64,000 nt of DNA from Chryseobacterium sp. POL2 (GTDB taxonomy: Bacteria > Bacteroidota > Bacteroidia > Flavobacteriales > Weeksellaceae): positions 62,001-126,000 of the forward strand of contig NZ_CP049298.1 of the NCBI RefSeq assembly GCF_011058315.1. Reading direction: 5' to 3'. The translations under genes and the position numbers were made by a program. Below the pieces are notes generated by a model. That model did no database searches. It had not been told where the DNA came from and was given only the letters and a program-made list of their open reading frames with translations. Below are positions 16,603 through 26,381 of the stretch, piece after piece; the first letter of the stretch is position 1; each line of letters starts with the position of its first letter.

Positions 16603-17985
16603 TTATTTTTTAAGTTCTGCTTCTTTAGCTTTGAACTCATTAAATTTCGCAGTGTTTTGCGTTGCGTTGTAAAAGGCTTTGAGAAGTGAAACCATGTCAG
16701 CATCTTTTGGGTCTAATGCATAGGCTTTTTCCGCGTATGGAATAGCCTTTGCAAATCTTGCACGTCTTTGTTCCATTACTTTATTAGCTTCATCGATTTT
16801 CTTGGCTTTTCTTAATTCGTTGTAAGAGTTAATTGCTTTTTCGTCATCTCCCATAATTAAATATACCATATTGGTAAAGGCTGTTCTATTAGTAGGATCT
16901 ATGCTGATTGCTTTATTAAAAGCTTCTTCAGCTTCTTTTTGTTTTGCTGGATCTTTGCTATAGATAACCCCTAGATTGTAATAAGCAATAGCATCGTTAG
17001 GATTTTTACTAATTTGAGATTTTAAACTTGTAACGAACTCTTCAGTTTTGCCAGCTTTGTAATAAGCGAGTCCTAGCGTATTTGCTAATTTAGCATTATT
17101 AGGGAATTTTTTTAATCCTTTTTGCGTAACTTCAATAGCTTCGTTATATTTTTCTAACTCCATTAATAAAGCCGATTGGATATCATAAATCTCTTCTTCT
17201 TTACTTGCTGTTCTCTCTTCTTTGAAGTCTGTATAATCGCTCGTAGCTCCCATCTTTTTGTAAAGATCGAAGGTGGTTTTATCTAAATTATCAATCGTGT
17301 TTGACTTTTTGCTTTTTGCGGTGTAAATAGTTTCTACACCAGTAAAATTCATTGCAATTAACTGATCAAAAATTTTAGAAGATTCCTCTTTTTTATTTCC
17401 TTGAGCATAGGCAACAGCTGATGAATACAACAGATTTTGATTTTCAGCACCAGCGGCTTTGGATAAAAAATAAGCTTCTTCGAACAACTTAGCAGCACCA
17501 GCGAAATCTTTTGCTTGGTATAAATCGTAGGCTTGCTTGTTGGTAGATTGATAAGAAGCGTTAAGTTGATTTCCTAGTTTGCTAGCCAAAGAAGGTGTGT
17601 ATTTTTCTTCTTTTAGAGAAAGTCCAGCTCCAAATTTGTCAGCTGCTTCTTTACCTACAAAATAGACTTTCTTCTTGTCATTGTCTTTTCCTGTGTAGAT
17701 TGTTGCTTTTCCTAAATCACTTATTTTTGACAAAATTTGTGCGCCTTCTGCAATTTTTCCAGATTTTACAAGACCTAAACCTTTTGCATAATAGTATTGT
17801 TCTTGTAAAGACGGTTCTAATAAATAAATTTTATCTCCAAAAATAGCTTCTGCTTTAGAAATTTCTGAGGCAGTTGTATTGGCATCACCTTGATCTGCCG
17901 CTTTAACAGCATTAGAAATTTCCTTTTTTTGAGCATAAGACAGCGAGGCTGCTATAATTGTTAAGCTTAAAAATAGTTTTTTCAT
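16603..17985 (-). CDS. Exported tetratricopeptide-repeat protein
   Basis: 460 residues with a signal peptide ending in SYAQ (about residue 18). Several TPR units are recognisable, best between residues 280 and 385 (for example AKLANTLGLAYYKAGK and AIAYYNLGVIYSKDP). TPR arrays are protein-docking scaffolds; the partner is unknown. It follows gyrA by 16 bases on the same strand, so it is probably transcribed with gyrA, although no functional tie is evident. Confidence 0.82.
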   Translation of the reverse strand: MKKLFLSLTIIAASLSYAQKKEISNAVKAADQGDANTTASEISKAEAIFGDKIYLLEPSLQEQYYYAKGLGLVKSGKIAEGAQILSKISDLGKATIYTGKDNDKKKVYFVGKEAADKFGAGLSLKEEKYTPSLASKLGNQLNASYQSTNKQAYDLYQAKDFAGAAKLFEEAYFLSKAAGAENQNLLYSSAVAYAQGNKKEESSKIFDQLIAMNFTGVETIYTAKSKKSNTIDNLDKTTFDLYKKMGATSDYTDFKEERTASKEEEIYDIQSALLMELEKYNEAIEVTQKGLKKFPNNAKLANTLGLAYYKAGKTEEFVTSLKSQISKNPNDAIAYYNLGVIYSKDPAKQKEAEEAFNKAISIDPTNRTAFTNMVYLIMGDDEKAINSYNELRKAKKIDEANKVMEQRRARFAKAIPYAEKAYALDPKDADMVSLLKAFYNATQNTAKFNEFKAKEAELKK

Positions 17986-18001
17986 ATGATTATATTAAAA
18001 T

Positions 18002-20566
18002 TTATTCTTCGTTATTGTTATCTTCTATATTGTCTAGGCTTTCTGTATTAGTCGGGTTTTCTGAGTTATCTTTTACTTCTTCATGTTCTGATATTTCTCC
18101 TTCGTCTTCTACATCTTTATCCATTTCGACTTTTGCAATAGCCGCAATCTCATCATTAGACTTAAGATTGATAAGTCTTACACCTTGTGTATTTCTACCC
18201 ATAACACGAAGTTCTGAAGTATTCATACGGATGGCAACACCAGAACGGTTAATAATCATTAATCCATCTTCGTCTGTTACGGATTGTATCGCAATAAGAT
18301 CCCCAGTTTTTTCAGTGATGTTAAGGGTGATAACACCTTTTCCACCACGGTTGGTTATACGGTAATCTTCCACTGCGGTACGCTTACCATATCCTTTTTC
18401 TGAAACTACTAATACGGTGTCATTCTCCAAGTCGTTAACTACAATCATCCCGATAACTTCATCTTTATCAGCGAGATCGATACCTCTAACACCAATAGAT
18501 GTTCTACCTACAGCTCTTACTTTTTCTTCAGGGAAGCGGATACATTTACCAGCTTTTGTTGCAATCATGATTTCAGAATTTCCATTAGTCAATTTTGCAC
18601 CAAGTAGCATATCGTCTTCACGGATTTCAATAGCGTTAACACCATTGGTTCTTGGTCGTGAGTAAGCTTCCAAAGATGTTTTCTTGATGGTTCCGTTTTT
18701 CGTAATCATCACAACATTCATCTGGCTTGTGTAGTCTTGGTTTTTCAAATCCTTGGTACGGATATAAGCTTTGATTTTGTCGTCCGGCTCTATGTTGATA
18801 AGGTTTTGGATAGCTCTACCTTTTGCTGTTTTTGAACCTTCTGGAACTTCGAATACTCTTAGCCAGAAACATTTTCCTTTTTCTGTAAAGAATAATAAAT
18901 ACTCGTGGTTGGTTGCTGACACGATGTATTCTAGGAAGTCTTCATCACGTGTTGTTGCGCCACGGTTACCTACGCCACCTCTAGATTGTACTTTGTATTC
19001 TGAAAGTAAAGTTCTTTTGATGTAACCAGCATGGGAAATTGTTAATACAACTTTTTCGTCTGGAATAAGATCTTCGATAGACATTTCGCCACCTGAGAAA
19101 TCGATTTCTGAACGTCTTTCGTCGCCATATTTTTCTTTAACTTCTTGTAGCTCGTCTTTAATGATTTGGTATCTTCTGGGCTCGTTGGTTAAGATATCTT
19201 CCAAGTCGTGGATCAAAGCCATGATTTGTTCGTACTCATCACGGATTTTGTCCAATTCCATACCTGTAAGACGTGCAAGTCTTAGATCAAGAATGGCTTG
19301 TGCTTGGATTTCACTTAGTTCAAAAGCTTCGATTAATCCTTCTTTTGCAGCTTGTGGATTGGCAGAGTTACGAATGATTGCGATGGCTTTATCTAGGCTT
19401 TCTTTGGTTGCAATAACCTTCATGAAACCTTCTAAAATGTGCGCTCTTTCACGTGCTTTTTTCAGTTCGTATTCAGTACGTCTTACAATCACTTCGTGTC
19501 TGTGATCTACAAAGTGAAGTATGATCGATTTTAAATTAAGCTGCTCTGGACGACCTTTAACTAACGCAATATTGTTAACACTGAACGATGTTTGTAATGC
19601 TGTGTATTTGTAAAGAAGGTTGAGAACGACATTAGGAATAGCATCATTTTTAAGTTCGTAAACAATGCGTAGACCATTTCTGTCAGACTCGTCGCGGATC
19701 TCGTAGATACCAGGGATTTTTTCGTCCTTAACCAATTCAGCAGTACGTGCAATCATTTCGGCCTTGTTAACTTGGTAAGGAACTTCGGTAACGATAATCG
19801 CATTACGATTTCCGATTTCTTCAAAACCAACTTTAGCTCTCAAAATAATGCGTCCACGACCTGTATGGAAAGCATCTCTAACACCATCGTAACCGTAGAT
19901 AATACCACCAGTTGGGAAGTCAGGCGCAATAATATGCTTCATCAATTCATCAATTGTAATTTCACGATTATCGATGTATGCGCAGATGGCATTAATACTT
20001 TCTGTTAAGTTGTGGGGAGCCATATTTGTCGCCATACCAACGGCAATACCAGATGTTCCGTTAACCAAAAGATTAGGGATTTTGGTTGGTAAAACTGTTG
20101 GTTCTTGCAAAGAGTCGTCGAAGTTGTTTTGGAAATCAACCGTTTCTTTATCAAGATCAGCAAGAATTTCGTCAGAGATTTTTTTCAGTCTTGCTTCTGT
20201 GTAACGCATTGCTGCTGGCGGATCACCATCCATCGATCCGAAGTTACCTTGCCCATCAACCTGTTCGTAACGAAGACTCCAAGGTTGTGCCATACGCACC
20301 ATCGCATCGTAAACAGATCTGTCGCCATGTGGGTGATATTTACCCAAAACATCCCCAACAATTCTGGCAGATTTCAAATATTTTCTATTGGAAAAAACGC
20401 CCAAACCATACATCCCATAAAGGACTCTTCTGTGTACAGGTTTTAGTCCATCTCTTACATCTGGTAAAGCTCTCGAGACAATTACCGACATCGAGTAGTC
20501 GATGTAAGATGTTTTCATTTCATCAACAATGTTGATAGGAATTAACTTTTCTCCTTCTGATCTCAT
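18002..20566 (-). CDS. gyrA: DNA gyrase subunit A
   Basis: 854 residues. It is the breakage-reunion subunit of gyrase, which introduces negative supercoils in the cytoplasm. The catalytic Tyr122 is in AMRYTEARL. The C-terminal half shows beta-pinwheel repeats including the GyrA-box-like segment QSRGGVGN (near 530), and the protein ends in a long acidic tail. In the quinolone-determining region the sequence is HPHGD-R83-S-V-Y-D87; E. coli has Ser at 83. The codon is AGA (bases 20318-20320 on the minus strand), one base away from AGT or AGC. The TPR gene follows. Confidence 0.97.
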   Translation of the reverse strand: MRSEGEKLIPINIVDEMKTSYIDYSMSVIVSRALPDVRDGLKPVHRRVLYGMYGLGVFSNRKYLKSARIVGDVLGKYHPHGDRSVYDAMVRMAQPWSLRYEQVDGQGNFGSMDGDPPAAMRYTEARLKKISDEILADLDKETVDFQNNFDDSLQEPTVLPTKIPNLLVNGTSGIAVGMATNMAPHNLTESINAICAYIDNREITIDELMKHIIAPDFPTGGIIYGYDGVRDAFHTGRGRIILRAKVGFEEIGNRNAIIVTEVPYQVNKAEMIARTAELVKDEKIPGIYEIRDESDRNGLRIVYELKNDAIPNVVLNLLYKYTALQTSFSVNNIALVKGRPEQLNLKSIILHFVDHRHEVIVRRTEYELKKARERAHILEGFMKVIATKESLDKAIAIIRNSANPQAAKEGLIEAFELSEIQAQAILDLRLARLTGMELDKIRDEYEQIMALIHDLEDILTNEPRRYQIIKDELQEVKEKYGDERRSEIDFSGGEMSIEDLIPDEKVVLTISHAGYIKRTLLSEYKVQSRGGVGNRGATTRDEDFLEYIVSATNHEYLLFFTEKGKCFWLRVFEVPEGSKTAKGRAIQNLINIEPDDKIKAYIRTKDLKNQDYTSQMNVVMITKNGTIKKTSLEAYSRPRTNGVNAIEIREDDMLLGAKLTNGNSEIMIATKAGKCIRFPEEKVRAVGRTSIGVRGIDLADKDEVIGMIVVNDLENDTVLVVSEKGYGKRTAVEDYRITNRGGKGVITLNITEKTGDLIAIQSVTDEDGLMIINRSGVAIRMNTSELRVMGRNTQGVRLINLKSNDEIAAIAKVEMDKDVEDEGEISEHEEVKDNSENPTNTESLDNIEDNNNEE

Positions 20567-20738
20567 CTATATTCTTTAAAATTAATCGGGAAAATTCCCT
20601 ATTTTTCTTTAATTAAAATTTGTTTTTAAATACTTTTTTGCTAAAAATCTTTATTAGCAAACGCATCTGCTAAAATACGAAAATTTTGCCTAATATTGCC
20701 TACAGAATTCAACTAATTATCTAATCAAAATCAAATAA

Positions 20739-21053
20739 ATGAGTATTTTAAGTATTACTTTTCACACCACGGAAAACAGAATTACAGAATGGGATGATTA
20801 TTGTGTGAATGAGCTACATACAATGATCGAAAATCTTATGGATGTTGACAAGTATATTTTGTCAGAAGTCCATTCGGACATGGTTAATGAGGGGCGCAAT
20901 ACCAATCTGTTATTGGTGTTTGCTAATGGTGATTTGCGATCCGATTTTTTACTTAGTGAGCTTCCTAATATAGAAGAAAGAGTTATGAAAAATTTTGGGC
21001 AAGAAGTTATGATTTTCCCAACCATGCTAAATCCAAAAAGGCTCAGATTTTAA
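20739..21053 (+). CDS. DUF4286 family protein
   Basis: 104 residues, small and soluble, with no signal peptide. The N-terminus (MSILSITFHTTENR) and the segment VMKNFGQEVMIFPTMLNP match a short conserved Bacteroidota family of unknown function, recalled as DUF4286. It is divergent from gyrA, and its last codons form one arm of its terminator hairpin. Confidence 0.7.
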   Translation: MSILSITFHTTENRITEWDDYCVNELHTMIENLMDVDKYILSEVHSDMVNEGRNTNLLLVFANGDLRSDFLLSELPNIEERVMKNFGQEVMIFPTMLNPKRLRF

Positions 21054-21073
21054 CATCCGAGCCTTTTCTTTTT
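21035..21073 (+). terminator. Terminator of the DUF4286 gene
   Basis: Stem AAAAGGCTC / GAGCCTTTT, with the left arm inside the coding end, then TTCTTTTTT-like sequence. Confidence 0.65.
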
Positions 21074-21088
21074 TATATAGCGATTTGA

Positions 21089-21769
21089 TTAATCCTTTCT
21101 ACTCATCAAAATTCTTAAAATATACCAAAACAGTAACATAATAGATGCGAATAGTTGCAAGGATGCGCCAACATATTGGTTGGTAGCATAGACATCTTTT
21201 AGTTTGCTGGTTTCGTACAAAATGCTGGCAGAGGCAATTAAAACCATTCCAACAGAAAACCACAATCCTAAATTGAAACCGAAAATTGCGCCCGCAACGA
21301 TTAATCCTAAAGCCACAAATCCACCGATGACAATAATTGATCTTAGAAAAGAAAAATCGGTTTTGCTAAAAAAAGCATAAGCGGTTAATCCAACAAATAA
21401 TGCTAAAGTCAATACTGCAGCTTGATAGATTACTTCGAGTCCTGTATAGGCGACAGCGATATAGATTAAAGGAAGAAAAATAAGGGCTTCTAAGACGATA
21501 TAAAAACCGAGTCCTAAATATTGGGTAGAACGACTTTGGGACAAAGTCCATTTGTTAGCCAACATAGATGCTAGCCAAAAAGCACCCAAGATAAATAACC
21601 ATAAGAATTTTCCCGAAACCATAGCTACGATATATTGTTCAGGAACAATATTGATTAAAAAGCTTTCTACGGCAATAAAAATTAAAATCGCCAAAGCGAC
21701 GTGTCCATAAGTTTTTTTGTAAAATTCCGCTTTTTCAACTTCGGAAGCTTGTGAAACAAGTGTTTGCAT
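21089..21769 (-). CDS. Bax inhibitor-1/YccA family membrane protein
   Basis: 226 residues with about seven membrane helices over nearly the whole length, ending in a short basic tail (RILMSRKD). The pattern of helices and the segment ASILYETSKLKD, with the pH-sensing Asp region near the end, fit the BI-1/TMBIM family. Bacterial members behave as pH-gated calcium leak channels in the inner membrane; the role here is inferred from the family only. Confidence 0.85.
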   Translation of the reverse strand: MQTLVSQASEVEKAEFYKKTYGHVALAILIFIAVESFLINIVPEQYIVAMVSGKFLWLFILGAFWLASMLANKWTLSQSRSTQYLGLGFYIVLEALIFLPLIYIAVAYTGLEVIYQAAVLTLALFVGLTAYAFFSKTDFSFLRSIIVIGGFVALGLIVAGAIFGFNLGLWFSVGMVLIASASILYETSKLKDVYATNQYVGASLQLFASIMLLFWYILRILMSRKD

Positions 21770-21824
21770 ATTGAGATGTTTTGTATTCTTTTTTCGAATA
21801 TAGAAAAATAAAGTTTTGTAACAA

Positions 21825-21852
21825 AAAAAGAATCCCGATCGAGATTCTTTTT
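21825..21852 (-). terminator. Terminator of the DedA gene
   Basis: A 10-base stem AAAAAGAATC / GATTCTTTTT with an 8-base loop between dedA and the BI-1 gene. Confidence 0.75.
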
Positions 21853-21873
21853 GATGATATTTTTAATTAAAAA

Positions 21874-22560
21874 TTATTCTGTAGGACCTTTTGGTTCTTT
21901 TGCTGGTCCACCAAAAAAGAACTTAATAACCACCGGAAGCGTTGTAATCAAAACGATGATGATAATGATCCATTCTAGATGAGACTTCAAATCTATTCCC
22001 AATTGGTCTTTGAAAAATTTGTCCAAATAATGTCCGGCAAATACCAAACTAAATGACCAAAGTACAGCACCAATAATGTTATCGATTAAAAAACGTTTTT
22101 TATCCATTTTTACAATTCCTGCAACGATAGGGGTGAAGGTTCTCACCACCGGTAAGAATCTCGCCATAATCACCGCAAGACTTCCGTGTGTTTCGAAGAA
22201 ATCGTGTGCCTGGTAAAGATATTTTTTCTTAAAAAGCATCGAGTCTGGACGTTTGTACAAAGCAGGCCCAGTTTTAACACCGAAAAAGTATCCCACTTCG
22301 TTACCGATAATAGCTGCTAAAGAAATACAACTTGCAAGGATGGTCGTGTCCAGAAGATCGTTGCCAGTTCCGCCAAAAGTTTCCTTAATAATTTCAACGG
22401 CATAAATCCCTGATACAAAAAGCAAAGAATCCCCTGGCAAAAAGAACCCAACGAAAAGTCCTGTTTCTGCAAAAACGATGAATAATATTAGCCAAAATCC
22501 ACCCATTTTGATATAAAACTCAGGGTTTAATAAATCTTTCCAACTTTCGAAGTGTTCCAT
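21874..22560 (-). CDS. DedA family membrane protein
   Basis: 228 residues. It contains the DedA/SNARE-associated (VTT) domain, with ETGLFVGFFLPGDSLLF at about 31-47, a re-entrant loop motif, and ARFLPVVRTFTPIVAG at about 133-148 with the conserved Arg. DedA proteins are scramblase or flippase-like proteins for undecaprenyl phosphate or phosphatidylethanolamine in the inner membrane. It has its own box TATATTTG 16 bases before the ATG and a terminator. Confidence 0.88.
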   Translation of the reverse strand: MEHFESWKDLLNPEFYIKMGGFWLILFIVFAETGLFVGFFLPGDSLLFVSGIYAVEIIKETFGGTGNDLLDTTILASCISLAAIIGNEVGYFFGVKTGPALYKRPDSMLFKKKYLYQAHDFFETHGSLAVIMARFLPVVRTFTPIVAGIVKMDKKRFLIDNIIGAVLWSFSLVFAGHYLDKFFKDQLGIDLKSHLEWIIIIIVLITTLPVVIKFFFGGPAKEPKGPTE

Positions 22561-22576
22561 AATAATTTTTGTGGCA

Positions 22577-22584
22577 CAAATATA
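22577..22584 (-). promoter_or_regulatory. -7 box of the DedA gene
   Basis: The minus strand reads TATATTTG, 16 bases before the ATG at 22560. Confidence 0.45.
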
Positions 22585-22644
22585 CTTAAATGATTAATTT
22601 TATCTATTAATAAGGGCGTTAATTTTAGTTAAAATTTATCGCTC

Positions 22645-23754
22645 TTAAAACTGATTTTCGTCAGTTTCTGCTTGGCCTTCCGCCATAAGGAAGGATTTTA
22701 GAAAACCTGTAATATTTCCATTCATAACCGACTCTACATCAGAAGTTTCGTAACCAGACCGTACATCTTTTACTAATTTGTATGGATGCATTACATAATT
22801 TCGAATTTGACTTCCCCATTCAATTTTCATTTTATTGGCTTCAATTTCGTTTCGGGCGCGCATTTTTTCTTCGAGTTCTATTTCATAAAGACGCGATCTC
22901 AAAAGCTGCATGGCTTTTTCTTTGTTCTGAAGCTGGGAGCGCGATTCGGAATTTTCTATAATAATTCCTGTTGGTGCATGGCGCAGTCGTACTGCGGTTT
23001 CTACTTTGTTAACGTTTTGACCACCAGCACCAGAAGATCGCATGGTTTCAAAACTGATGTCTGCTGGGTTAATATTAATTTCTATAGTGTCGTCCACCAA
23101 AGGATAAACATAGACGGAAGCAAAACTCGTGTGACGTTTGGCATTGCTGTCGAATGGCGAAATTCTCACCAATCTGTGGACGCCGTTTTCACCTTTCAGA
23201 TAACCAAAAGCAAATTCGCCTTCGATTTCTAAAGTTACTGTTTTGATACCCGCAACGTCGCCTTCCTGGAAGTTGAGTTCTTTGACTTTGTAAGCTTGCT
23301 TTTCTGCCCACATGATGTACATGCGCATCAGCATGCTCGCCCAGTCGCAACTCTCTGTGCCGCCTGCGCCAGATGTAATTTGGAGTACTGCGGAGAGTTC
23401 GTCGCCTTCGTTAGAAAGCATGTTTTTAAATTCAAGGTTTTCGATTTTTTCAACCAATTTTGGGAAATTGTCGTCCAATTCTTTTTCGCTTTCAGGATCT
23501 TCTTTTGCAAATTCTAATAAGACTTGCAAATCCTCAAATTCGGTGAAAATATCTTCGTAATCTTCAACCCATTTTTTTTTGGAACGAAGTTGTTTTAAAA
23601 AAACTTCTGCTTCTTTTGGATTGTCCCAAAATTCTGGCGCAGCAGTTTTTTCGTCATCATTGCTGATTTCGATTTTCTTTTTTTCGATTTGAAGATATTT
23701 GTATAAATCTTGAATTCTTGCGTTGACTTCTTTGATTTGGTCGTTGTTAATCAC
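22645..23754 (-). CDS. prfB: Peptide chain release factor 2
   Basis: 369 residues from a GTG start. RF2 releases the finished peptide at UGA and UAA codons. The stop-reading tripeptide SPF (RISPFDSN) and the catalytic GGQ in SGAGGQNVN are present. The gene is one uninterrupted frame: where E. coli has the programmed +1 shift (YL then CUU-UGA), this gene reads TAT CTT CAA ATC straight through, so the usual RF2 self-regulation is absent. A TAATTTTG box lies 22 bases upstream. Confidence 0.95.
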   Translation of the reverse strand: MINNDQIKEVNARIQDLYKYLQIEKKKIEISNDDEKTAAPEFWDNPKEAEVFLKQLRSKKKWVEDYEDIFTEFEDLQVLLEFAKEDPESEKELDDNFPKLVEKIENLEFKNMLSNEGDELSAVLQITSGAGGTESCDWASMLMRMYIMWAEKQAYKVKELNFQEGDVAGIKTVTLEIEGEFAFGYLKGENGVHRLVRISPFDSNAKRHTSFASVYVYPLVDDTIEININPADISFETMRSSGAGGQNVNKVETAVRLRHAPTGIIIENSESRSQLQNKEKAMQLLRSRLYEIELEEKMRARNEIEANKMKIEWGSQIRNYVMHPYKLVKDVRSGYETSDVESVMNGNITGFLKSFLMAEGQAETDENQF

Positions 23755-23776
23755 TGGAATTTGAAAATTTGTTTTG

Positions 23777-23784
23777 CAAAATTA
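23777..23784 (-). promoter_or_regulatory. -7 box of prfB
   Basis: The minus strand reads TAATTTTG, 22 bases before the GTG start. Confidence 0.4.
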
Positions 23785-23819
23785 GACATTAAGAGCTACA
23801 AATAATAATTTTAGGCCAA

Positions 23820-25175
23820 CTAATTATTGTATGGGTGTTCTTTATTAAATCCAATGCTTCGCATAGGCTCTTCTTTTTTTATGTAAAATTGAAGTTCGTC
23901 TTTAAGTGTTACAATTCTCTTGTAAAATTCTTCTTCCGAGTTGATGCTGACTTCTTCTAAAAAAAGTAGAACGCTGTTGAGGTATTCTTCGGTTAATTTG
24001 CCTGTCGCTTCTTTCAATGCGGCATCCAGAAGGCTTTGGTCAATTTTTAAACTTATAACTTCTTTTTTAAGATAAAGATTTCGGATTCTCTTTTTCAAAC
24101 TTTGGGTAAAGTCGATAATCATCGTGTTTGAAAAAGCTTTCATCTTTTGTGCGCTTTCTCGCCAGAAGGGTAATTGGTCTGCTTTGTTGAATTTCAGAAC
24201 TTCTAAAAGTGTGGCATCTTGCGTTAAATTTTGTAACATATAATACAAAATCATTTCGGCGCGTTCCTGTGGATTGGGTGGGAATATCGGAATCATCATG
24301 TCAAATCGGCCAGGCGCTAGAATTTCTGGATCGATGTCTGATACGTTTTTTGCCGCGCCAATCATTAATATCTGTTCTTTCTCAAACTTGTCAATGGTAT
24401 GGAGAATAATATTTTTTGTTTCTTTAAGCTCCCAGATATAATCTTCTTTTTCCTCTTTTTCTTCCATGATAACATCGAAATCATCAAGAAATAATAAGAC
24501 TTTTTTCTGTTTCATGATCGATACCAAAAAGTCGTTGAAGTCTGATTTTTCGTGGTCGAAAAAGTTGGTTTTTAAAAATGATTTTCGGATCGCCTCAAAT
24601 TTATATTTAATAATATCTGCAATACGTTTTGCCCAAAATATTTTGCCACTTCCTGGAGGTCCATACAAGATGATCCCCGCAGCGCGATGGATTCCCCAAT
24701 TGTTGAGTTGGTTTTCATCTGTAAAGGGTTCTAGCATGTCTATAATATAAAAATACAAATCGCTGTAACCGATAAAATCCTTTTGACATAAAGGCGATTT
24801 TTTTCCGAAATAATCGTAAACGAATCGATAATCGCCACCCAATTCTCGATCGATATTAAAACTGGAAATCGAGGTTTTGTAAGGTCCATTGTCAAAAATG
24901 TTTGTATATTCTTTTTTGATGAGGTCTTCAACATCTTTAGATGGTTTTTGTATCGTGTTGGCAATGTCTTCGGTTGATTTTTCTTTTTCTAAATCTTCGC
25001 TGTATTTGGAAAGAAAATCTTTTTGCTCTTTGACAAATTTTGTGAATTCTGGGGTGACATTCATTTCGTTCGTTATTACAGAACTGAGGCTTAATTCAAA
25101 ATCTTGCACGAATTTTTTTAAATTTTCGGTCGGTATGTTGATGTCTTTAGCAAGACTCGAAAAATCTTTTAGCAT
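23820..25175 (-). CDS. AAA family ATPase with altered Walker motifs
   Basis: 451 residues. A charged helical N-terminal part (1-110) precedes an AAA core (about 155-310) and a helical C-terminal part. Walker A reads GPPGSGK178-I179: the Ser/Thr that binds magnesium is replaced by Ile. Walker B reads LLFLDD232 with Asp where catalytic Glu is usual. APGRFDMM matches the sensor/arginine segment of the AAA family. The fold is clear, but ATP turnover may be weak or lost. The DNA was checked: codon ATA follows AAA. No partner gene adjoins. It could act as a nucleotide-sensing scaffold; that is inference. Confidence 0.78.
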   Translation of the reverse strand: MLKDFSSLAKDINIPTENLKKFVQDFELSLSSVITNEMNVTPEFTKFVKEQKDFLSKYSEDLEKEKSTEDIANTIQKPSKDVEDLIKKEYTNIFDNGPYKTSISSFNIDRELGGDYRFVYDYFGKKSPLCQKDFIGYSDLYFYIIDMLEPFTDENQLNNWGIHRAAGIILYGPPGSGKIFWAKRIADIIKYKFEAIRKSFLKTNFFDHEKSDFNDFLVSIMKQKKVLLFLDDFDVIMEEKEEKEDYIWELKETKNIILHTIDKFEKEQILMIGAAKNVSDIDPEILAPGRFDMMIPIFPPNPQERAEMILYYMLQNLTQDATLLEVLKFNKADQLPFWRESAQKMKAFSNTMIIDFTQSLKKRIRNLYLKKEVISLKIDQSLLDAALKEATGKLTEEYLNSVLLFLEEVSINSEEEFYKRIVTLKDELQFYIKKEEPMRSIGFNKEHPYNN

Positions 25176-25230
25176 GTTTTTGTTTTGTTTAAAATTATCA
25201 AAAATTATACAAAATCAATTTTTAAGTAGT

Positions 25231-25261
25231 TTGTTTAAGTAATTTATTCGCTTTAATTTTG
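25231..25261 (+). promoter_or_regulatory. Promoter of ung (predicted leaderless)
   Basis: TTG at 25231-25233, 20 bases, TAATTTTG at 25254-25261, then 4 bases and the ATG at 25266. There is no room for a ribosome-binding site. Confidence 0.65.
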
Positions 25262-25265
25262 TGAA

Positions 25266-25907
25266 ATGACATGGGAAGAAGTTTTAGCACCAATTAAAGA
25301 AACCGAGTATTTTAAAACATTATGGGAAAATGTAACCTATGAATATAGTGTTAATAAATGTTTTCCTCCGAAAAATCAAATTTTCAGAGCTTTGAAGGTG
25401 ACGCCTTTTGATGTTATAAAAGTTGTAATTATCGGCCAAGATCCCTATCATAATGACGGCCAGGCCAATGGTTTGTCTTTTTCTGTTGCAGAAGGTGTGA
25501 AAGCACCACCTTCGCTTAAAAATATTTTTCTCGAACTAAAGTCGGATCTCGGCATTGAACGTTCCCGAACCGATCTTGAGGATTGGGGAAAACAAGGTGT
25601 TTTGATGCTGAATGTAAGTTTAACGGTTAAAGCGCATGAGCCAAATTCTCACAAATACCTAGATTGGTCAAGGTTTACAGATTTTATTATTCACCAAATC
25701 TCGGACCGAGGTGAGCATGTTGTATTTGTACTTTGGGGCGCATTTGCACAAAAAAAAGCAGCGTTAATCAACCCTGCCAAGCATTTTATTTTGACATCCG
25801 CACACCCGTCACCATTTTCGGTACATCGAGGTTTTTTTGGAAGTCAGCCTTTTTCTAGAATTAATCAATATCTTGAACAGCATTCAAAATCGTCAATTAA
25901 TTGGTAG
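25266..25907 (+). CDS. ung: Uracil-DNA glycosylase (family 1)
   Basis: 213 residues. It removes uracil from DNA as the first step of base excision repair. The water-activating motif GQDPYHNDGQANGLSF and the C-terminal HPSPFS loop with the minor-groove insertion segment (HRGFFGSQPFS) are intact, as is the uracil-recognition segment VFVLWGAFAQKK. The length is slightly below the E. coli enzyme. The promoter suggests that the mRNA starts at or next to the ATG. Confidence 0.96.
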   Translation: MTWEEVLAPIKETEYFKTLWENVTYEYSVNKCFPPKNQIFRALKVTPFDVIKVVIIGQDPYHNDGQANGLSFSVAEGVKAPPSLKNIFLELKSDLGIERSRTDLEDWGKQGVLMLNVSLTVKAHEPNSHKYLDWSRFTDFIIHQISDRGEHVVFVLWGAFAQKKAALINPAKHFILTSAHPSPFSVHRGFFGSQPFSRINQYLEQHSKSSINW

Positions 25908-25910
25908 TTT

Positions 25911-26369
25911 TTATTCTGTTTTTGTGATGTCGATTAAAATGTTTTTTTGTGCCTCATTTTGTTTTCCTGATTCTTTTGGATAGGGATTTACGGATTTTAA
26001 AGTAAAATTATAACCATAGACATTTTCTGTGTTTTTCAGATTTCGGCTAGGCAAATCCATAGTTGCCAACTGGATCGTTCTTGGGCGCGACGATGGTGTC
26101 ATCACTTCGATCTCGACAATGGCAACGCCAGCCCACACACAAGTTACACCTTCTGGACATCGGCTATCTTCTATAATTTCTTTAAAAGTAATATTGATTT
26201 TTCCATCGGCGATTTGGGTGTCTTTTCCTTGCAGAATTTCTACATTTTTATACATATTGCTTTGTGAAGTTTGCTTTGGTGTATCATTATTTTGCACCAT
26301 TGTTTTTTGTGATTCGCAGCTTAGTAAACTTGCTAAAATCATTGTTGTAATAATCGTGGGACGTATCAT
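25911..26369 (-). CDS. Small lipoprotein of unknown function
   Basis: 152 residues with a lipobox (LLSC, Cys18). The mature part is beta-rich and has a conserved pair of cysteines in RCPEGVTCVWAG, which looks like a disulfide loop. Similar exported proteins with this C-W-A-G segment are common in Bacteroidota, but I know no function. It follows the DUF456 gene by 12 bases on the same strand, probably an operon. Confidence 0.65.
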   Translation of the reverse strand: MIRPTIITTMILASLLSCESQKTMVQNNDTPKQTSQSNMYKNVEILQGKDTQIADGKINITFKEIIEDSRCPEGVTCVWAGVAIVEIEVMTPSSRPRTIQLATMDLPSRNLKNTENVYGYNFTLKSVNPYPKESGKQNEAQKNILIDITKTE

Positions 26370-26381
26370 AATTTATTTTAT

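Noticed and set aside
18002-18200. Acidic tail of GyrA as a frameshift artefact
   Set aside because: The frame is continuous with normal codon use to its stop; acidic tails occur in GyrA of other bacteria.
20086-20535. Plus-strand ORF of 149 codons opposite gyrA
   Set aside because: It is a shadow of the conserved gyrA coding sequence; the product has no recognisable domain.
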